From Chamaecyparis obtusa (taxonomy: Eukaryota; Streptophyta; Pinopsida; Cupressales; Cupressaceae), in the NCBI GenBank assembly GCA_027943335.1, contig BSBK01000873.1:1252001-1316000 (forward strand): a stretch of DNA of 64,000 bases, given 5' to 3'. Positions 57,509 through 64,000 of the stretch are shown here, in pieces. The translations under genes were made by a program, and so were the position numbers. Position 1 is the stretch's first letter; every line of letters begins with the position of its first letter. The notes beneath the pieces were generated by a model, which ran no database searches, was not told where the DNA came from, and saw nothing but the letters and a program-made list of their open reading frames with translations.

Positions 57509-57790
57509 TGAGGTCACAGACTCACACGTCTGTTGGATTACAACATATTAATGACCAAAGGTGAATTTTGGGCCTATTATTTTTCTTCATAGTCTTTATG
57601 GAAAACTCTCAGTGAAATCATGATACGTGGTATGATTGATCATGGGCTTATTGGTACGATCAATCATACCACGTGTCATGATTCTGCTAAGAGTTTTCCA
57701 TAAAGATTATGAAGACCAACAATAGGCCTGAAATTCACCTTTGGCTATTGATATTTTGTAATCCAACAGACGTGTGAGATTGTGATGTCA
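57509..57790. repeat. Long imperfect hairpin, ~130-bp arms
   Basis: 57,509-57,641 is the reverse complement of 57,658-57,790 with few mismatches, around a 16-base loop. Well-matched stretches include TCACACGTCTGTTGGATTAC, ACCAAAGGTGAATTT/GCCAAAGGTGAATTT and GGTATGATTGATC. It could be a MITE or a foldback able to give small RNAs. Confidence 0.9.
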
Positions 57791-58480
57791 TAGTGATGGG
57801 ACCTGATGAAACTTCAACATCAAATTGGAGCCATTGGATTAAGAGAGATGAATGGTGGAAGGTGCATTTCAGACGAAATGTGGTGAGATAAATCCTTTAC
57901 CAAAAAATCTCTCTGGAATCATCATACATGTCATTCTTTGAGAATGAAAACTCGGGAGAATGAAAATTTAATAATTATTTCCAATTATTAAATCGCCATA
58001 CCAACTATATAACTATTGTATTAAATTGCCAAGTTTATATGCATTTTTTAAAAAACATTCGCCATGACAAATAAATTAATTAAAATATTTGGAAAATAAT
58101 TTCACCATAATTTATCAGTATAAGGAAGTCTGATTCGCTAATTAAATTAATAATTTTCCTATAAAAAAATTTTTTAGTGGCCATATTTTTATAAAAATGG
58201 AATACGTTATTAAAAAATTCGCCACGAAATATCTAGATTTTGAAATATAATTCGCCATCAATATTAAAAATTTTCCCTCCAAAAAATATGTGATTTGCCA
58301 CTATTTTATACTTTTTGGGAGGGGGGGTTTCTTAAAGTTATCCTTGATGTGAATGTTGTTGAAAGTTCTATATTATGCAAGTTGATTACTTTTGGACAAT
58401 GGACTACAAGTTTTGTGTTACTGATTTATTCTATAGAGACCGAGTGAATTGGTGAATAGATCTAAGTTTGCTGAAGAGTT
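57791..58480. other. Non-coding, no gene
   Basis: AT-rich, with a repeated TTCGCCA/TTTGCCA motif near 58,060-58,310 in loosely periodic positions. Confidence 0.4.
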
Positions 58481-58499
58481 TGAAAGTTGAAATTGTACA

Positions 58500-58560
58500 T
58501 CTAAACCTAAGGATAAATGATTCACCCTCCTCTCAGTTATTCTAAATCATTCTAGTAGGA
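58500..58560 (+). repeat. Copia-type LTR fragment, opposite orientation
   Basis: GATAAATGATTCACCCTCCT resembles the complement of the copia LTR near 40,255-40,280 (GGTGAATCATTTATC). It suggests a piece of a related LTR in inverted orientation, possibly the edge of the right-hand element. Confidence 0.45.
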
Positions 58561-58823
58561 AACATATGGGAAAATTGGTTAAGTCCAAAAACTTTACAAC
58601 AAAAACTTTGAAAACAAACTTACAACATTCTGTAACATTGTGTTACATGGCCATTACAAGATTTTCAAAAGTCTATGGATCATTAATATCTACTTATATC
58701 ATTCCATCATAGGGATACTCCCCCTTAGACTATACTATATCCTTTCCACATATATCTATACCTTATATATATTAGCAATTTTCTCATACTATTACTCCCC
58801 TTTTGACATCAGTGACAAAGGTG

Positions 58824-59012
<189 letters not shown>

Positions 59013-59108
59013 AAATTTTTGATATACCTCTTGTCTTCAATTCTGTAGAGTTGGAAGGCTTGAAATATAATCTATAAAGTTTGCCTTCAGGTTTGCAATC
59101 TTCTTATC

Positions 59109-62100
59109 TCATGTAATCTTAACTAAATCTGATAAACTGAGAATTGCACATAGCCCATAAGATGCTATCTCAACTACTCTTAGGTTAGGATAAGATAATT
59201 TTCCATATGATTTCTTTGAGGAAAGACATTCTTCTAATTGATTCTGCACATTACTGATTTTCAATGTCAAATGTTCTCTAAGTAGTGCAAATCTCTTCAA
59301 CTTCCTTTCTTTTTCATTCTCCAATAGACTCATCTCATCATGAATCTTTCTTATCTTCTTCTCAATGTCTGTGATCTTCATATTTGGATTTTGTAATTCA
59401 TTCATTGTGTCTTGTAATTTTGTCTCTTTGTTCTTCAGCTTCTTTCTGATGTCTGAGATGTGATTGTGTAAAAGGGCACACTGACCATGCAATATTTTTC
59501 CTCTTTCCAAACATTTTCTCAAATCCTTAATACAAACATCAAGATAATTATCCAAATCATTCTTAATATTCTAACAAGTTGTTTGAAATAACTGTGTATC
59601 ATGAAGTGTTTGTGCCTTAACTGTTGAAATATCTGATAGTGTAGTAAATTTGTTATCAAAATATTTAATTACTTCCTTAGCCTTAGCTTGTAGATTAGCT
59701 TCACTAATTTGTGTAGATATAACATTTTGTAGTTTATTAGTTACCTCAAGTTATGATCCCTCCAAAATTTTTACTTTCTTTTTCTTCCCAATGATTTTTT
59801 TCAAATATGAGATCAATTCTATTTGATCATCATCATCAACTTATGTTCCCAAATTTTCTAAAACTGATTCAATAGGTGATTTTGATGTACTTGCTAGTGT
59901 ATCCTTATGTGGTGTGTCCAACTATATGTGTTGTGGCATTATCTTTGTAGGCTTTACTTCTTTTTCTTTTCTTTTCTCCTCTTTTTCTCCTTTATCAATT
60001 TGTGCTTCTTGTGCACTTACAACATGCTTCAACCTAGGTAAGGTTAAATTAACTTCTTGTTCAACTATCTTCCATTTATTTTGTAACTCAAGATCAATCT
60101 CCATTTTTGTATTTTCTAATGATTTTTTATTCTTCTTCCTCATTCACCGTATCTTCCAAATTACCAACATCCTCTCCTTGGTCCTCGAAAGGATCTTCTT
60201 CCTCATCAATGGTGATTTTTGTGCCTTCTACTTCTATAGATTTATCATTAATTAGTATTGTTGGTGGAGTAAATTTAGTCTACAATGTCTCTTCCATAGG
60301 TGATGTCTCTTTTGTCTTCATACTTTTTACTGAGACTAGGGTTGCCTATTTTGACTCACTTAGTGTTTCTACTAGTACAGATGTCATTACTCTTATAACT
60401 TCTTCACCTATTTCCTTGTTTATTTCCTCATAATTTCCTCCCATAATCAGAATAGTTCTTCTTTCCCTCCTTAGATGAGTACCAAAAATCTTCATTATTT
60501 CCTTGAAATTCTCTTCATCCTTAACTTCACAGAGTTTTCTCAAAAATTTTCTCTAATACTTTTATCTTCTTTAATTTCTCTCTTGTTTTTGTTAATTAGT
60601 CTATCACATATTTCATTTGTAATTTTATCTTTTCTATTTTCAAACTTCTTGTCTGCAAGGATCATATGCCTGACAACTGCATTCTCAAGATTTATCTTTT
60701 CAAAGTTTTTATACATCTAATAATACTTGTTCAACTTGGTGAAATCTCCATTGTTGATGATTAAGGGCTTCCATTTCTTATTCTTGCTTTTTCCTGCCTC
60801 TTCTTATGCTTGCACTTGAATTTTCACTTGACCTCTCATTCTCGTAATAGGTGTAAATTCCTCTCCCTATACTATTTCCCTTTCCATAGGAGTGAGAATA
60901 GTTTTTTGTCTCTTTCCCAGTCCACTAGGTATTTCTTTGACTATCTTAGCAGGTGTAGTGGTTGAAGTAAATCATGTTGATTTTCTTGTGGTTTCTATTG
61001 GTGGTTTATCACATGATATGCTCATATTACTTGCCTGTGTAATATCCTCATCAATATTCTAAATGTCTCATGCAGAGGTTTCTTTGGCTTTCAATAGTGG
61101 TACTATCAATACTTCCTTTTGACCAATATCTCTCATTGCTGATGTTGTTTGTTTGGCTATATTAAATTCATCCTCTTTCAATCCTATTTCTTTAAGAATC
61201 TTGTTTATTGTTGTGTCCACTCTTTTCTTTATTTTCTTTTGTAATTGGGTCTAATATGTTGTGCTTGATATTTCCTCAGATGTTCCAAATATAGGACTCT
61301 TGGAATCTAATCTAGATTTGAGAATTCTTCTTGCATACCCTTCAATAGCTTCTTTTGATACTTCATAATCAAGTGGTTTAACAAATTCAACTCTAGGTTC
61401 CACTACTTCTATATAGGTAAAATCTGTGTCAACTAGAAAGCATAAATCATTCTTGTATTTATCAACCATAGAGGGTGGAATTCTTGATCTTTTTCTCATT
61501 TTATTTGGGAATGTATTGATTACCAATGTTGCACTCTCATTTAATTTATCAATAGGATGTATTAGATGTACTTTGTTGATTCTTTCCATAGTACATATCT
61601 CATCATTCCAATCTGCTCCAAAAGTGTCAGAAAATCTTCTCAAAAGATGGAAAAAGATATAAGTTATCAAAGATGAAAATCTGATTTGAGAATTTCTTGT
61701 CTTCTTGATCTTCTCAAGGTTTTCAATAAGTTGTATTCTCAAAATTTCACTCATATCAACTTTAAATTTCTAAATGCACATTAGGTAGGTTGATTATACC
61801 CTTCCTTTTGCTATGTCATCTTCTCTAGAACTAGCACATAGCTTAGTATCCATTATCTTGCAAACATATCTTAAGTCATTTTGTTCAATTTTTCTTATCA
61901 CAATTCCTCTTCCATTGTATGTAGACTTAGTATTTTCTATGACTATTTTGTTCACATTTTTCTCATTTAGTGGGATTACACCTTGGTTGGAAAGACCTAT
62001 TACTTCATGAATTAGATATTTTGTTATTTCTACCACTCTATCATCTATCCAAAATTTCCCATCATGAATTCTTCTTAGTATGATCTTGTTCCATTCTTCA

Positions 62101-62396
62101 TTCTGAAATTCATAATGACACATGTACTTCACAATGTCTAATTGACCTAAATGACTGTACCCTTCTTTGTAAGTCATGTCCTGATTGTAAATTCTATCAC
62201 ACTCCTCAATCATACTATTATCTCCTATAGTCTCAAACTTGCATTTTAAATAACCTTTTATATCTTCCAAATGTAAAACTCCATTTGGTGTAGACGATAA
62301 AGACAAAATAGGGTCATCCTCTATAGGTTCAACTGGATCCCTTCTCACCTTAGGTATAGGGGTATTCTTAATGTTGTGAACTAGGATTGTGTCCAT
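59109..62396 (-). pseudogene. Long accessory ORF of the pol-less element (~1,100 codons)
   Basis: Begins MDTILVHNIKNTPIPKVRRD. Open for 200 codons (62,396-61,794), with IDDRVVEITKYLIHEVIGLS and STYNGRGIVIRKIEQNDLRY. After two in-frame stops it continues in the same frame with FFHLLRRFSDTFGADWNDEI and LVDTDFTYIEVVEPRVEFV (61,754-61,251). A Lys/Glu-rich, low-complexity part follows (61,250-59,600), and the end is a coiled coil (59,555-59,109, KKLKNKETKLQDTMNELQNP). No catalytic motif is visible. The globular first third and helical tail suggest a structural or nucleic-acid-associated role; that is inference. The same style of ORF lies at 1-1,800. Confidence 0.5.
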
Positions 62397-62849
62397 GATT
62401 ATAATGAAAATAGTAGCTTCAATAGTAAGCTCTTAGTGAAAATACCTCAATGTCACGATTTCGGGTTTCTTGCATCGATTTGATGAAAATATATCTCCAA
62501 AGGCTTCAAACTACTTCAATCTTTTCTGGCTCTCCCTCTAAAACTCTTTTAATCTCATGAATGATCGAATGTTGTCCAATAATCCACATTTACTCATTAA
62601 ATCATTCAAAACATTGTCGTCCTATTAATTGCATAAGTGTGTTCATGCCAAAAAGTTGTCTCTGACTGTTAGTGAACTTCTTTCACTTTGTGTGCTTTCA
62701 TACATGCTTATAATATTATGTGCTTTTAACCATAGCTTTCTTACATCATTTACTATCACATATTAACTTCGAAAGGCTTGATTCAAATTTAGCTAAATCC
62801 TATGTTGTTTTGATGCTTATTTTGACATTTAATTGATGAAATTCGATGC
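62397..62849. other. Spacer between gag and accessory ORF
   Basis: AT-rich, no protein-like frame. This is where protease and integrase would start in a normal copia element; no relic of them is seen. Confidence 0.5.
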
Positions 62850-64000
62850 TTAATCAATTTGAGATGGGTTGAAAACTTCTTCTAACTTACTTTCAAATGC
62901 TTCACCTGATTGACTTCTTGATACTATGGATGCACTTGCTTGATCTGTAGCTTTGAAAAATATAACTTCTTCCATGTTACTACTATTTCTTTTTTGACTG
63001 TTGTTGTTATCCATATTTCTTCTGGTGTAGTTCATATTTCTTCTAGAATTAGGATTCCTCATATTGTTCATTATTCAATATCTTTTTGTGTGTCCCATAT
63101 TGTTATAAATCTGACAAACTATGACATTGTTTCCATATATCAGTCCTGAATGATTGATTTGTGATTTGCAATTTCTAGCAATATCTCCAAAATTGCTGCA
63201 TCTATAACACATAACTCTATTTCTTATATTTTTTGTTGCTCTATTAGGTCTTTTATCTGTAGGGTTAGCACCTCTAAACTTTCTACTATCATCTTTATTA
63301 CTACATCTAGTTTTTTTACAATCAATAGCTCTATGACCAAAACCCTGACAATTATAACAATAACAAGAGATAGGTTTGAATTTCTTACTTGTACAATCCC
63401 TTTTCATGTGTCCAAATGAATTGCATGCATAACATCTACCTTTGAATTCACTTTTCATTTCTTTAGGTGTTTCAACTTGCTTAGGTTTCTTAGGTACATA
63501 TTCAGATTGGTTAGACTCAACTTTGCTTTGTGTTTCTTCTTCTTTTTTCTCAGGTTGTTGAATTACCAGATGTGGCTCTTTAGATTCTTCAATATTCTTT
63601 GAGAATTTTTCTTCAAGATATCCAAGACTAGTTTTATCATAAGTTGGTCTCTGATAATAAATCTGTTCATTAATCATTTCACTGGTGGAATACAATTTCA
63701 CAACATGTTGCGTAGATTGATTTAGCTCACCTTTCACAATAGTATTATACTTCTCAAGTTCAACATACCGAAACTTTTTAGTTTCAAGATTAGATGTTAC
63801 TTTGGTAAGATTGGACCTTAGATCTACATTTTTTAGATTTCAGATCTGATTCAATTTTACTGTTATCATAGATTTCACTCTTAACTTTAGATCTACAATC
63901 TTTAGTTCATGCTTTAGGATCTCATTCTCCTTTTTTAGTTTTGAAACTTCATCACTATTATTGATATGATTTACAAGCTCTTTATTTGATTTAAGATCCT
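62850..64000 (-). pseudogene. gag: Copia-type gag with four zinc knuckles (partial)
   Basis: From the right edge the minus strand reads a coiled coil (SKLKKENEILKHELKIVDLK). Then comes the copia-gag signature with YYQRPTYDKTSLGYLEEKF, and a charged linker. The knuckles follow: CYACNSFGHMKRDC, CYNCQGFGHRAIDC, CYRCSNFGDIARNC (His replaced by Asp) and a decayed fourth, CQIYNNMGHTKRY. The open stretch 63,737-63,075 ends at a stop, and an Asn/Arg-rich tail (62,850-63,071) follows. At least one stop lies upstream near 63,840. It would bind RNA and form the particle. The N-terminal half is outside the window. Confidence 0.8.

Overview
This is a stretch of plant nuclear DNA made almost entirely of nested, decayed transposable elements. 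I found no intact host gene, rRNA or tRNA. Long LTR retrotransposons, a CACTA transposon with plant-type introns, solo LTRs, and in-frame stops dominated by TAG (the CAG to TAG change expected of heavy CHG methylation) all suggest a seed plant with a large genome. A gymnosperm is plausible, but the sequence alone does not prove it.

Layout. (1) 1-1.8 kb: remains of a charged, coiled-coil-rich retroelement ORF. (2) 2.24-21.66 kb: a minus-strand LTR element ('family A' here) with TGTAG...CTACA LTRs, no visible pol, and a long Pro/Ser/Thr-rich ORF with a KSILGPYVP-type repeat. An 11.5-kb Athila-like Ty3/gypsy element (5,409-16,883, plus strand) is inserted in it. That element has one gag-pol frame broken only by stops, a tRNA-Asp-like primer site, and an extra 3' module bracketed by two G-rich polypurine tracts. 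(3) 21.66-39.63 kb: a block that interrupts a family A LTR. It holds a CACTA (En/Spm) transposon on the minus strand and, just downstream, two exons of an Mpv17/PMP22-family host gene. (4) 39.63-52.74 kb: a second family A copy, split by a complete 8.2-kb Ty1/copia element (40,218-48,424; TSD GTTAT), whose 5' LTR in turn carries a 1.07-kb solo LTR. (5) 52.7-56.2 kb: two unrecognised decayed ORFs. (6) 56.7-57.8 kb: a solo LTR with a perfect 5-bp TSD, then a 280-bp hairpin. (7) 58.5-64 kb: a copia-type element with a four-knuckle gag but, where pol should be, a roughly 1,100-codon ORF of unknown function. The element runs off the window.

The most interesting item is the second gene of the CACTA transposon (26,706-30,560, minus strand). 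I can read twelve exons with canonical GT-AG borders whose reading phase is kept at every junction. They join an N-terminal SET (lysine methyltransferase-like) domain to an En/Spm Transposase_24-like domain and a basic tail. It lies directly downstream of a recognisable tnp2 transposase gene (30,928-34,968), where CACTA elements normally carry their tnpA-like accessory gene. This looks like a transposon whose accessory protein gained a chromatin-modifying domain. This copy has eight premature stops and is a pseudogene.

The nesting gives relative ages. Family A is older than the gypsy, copia and CACTA-containing insertions, and the solo LTR at 46.6 kb is younger than the copia element that carries it.
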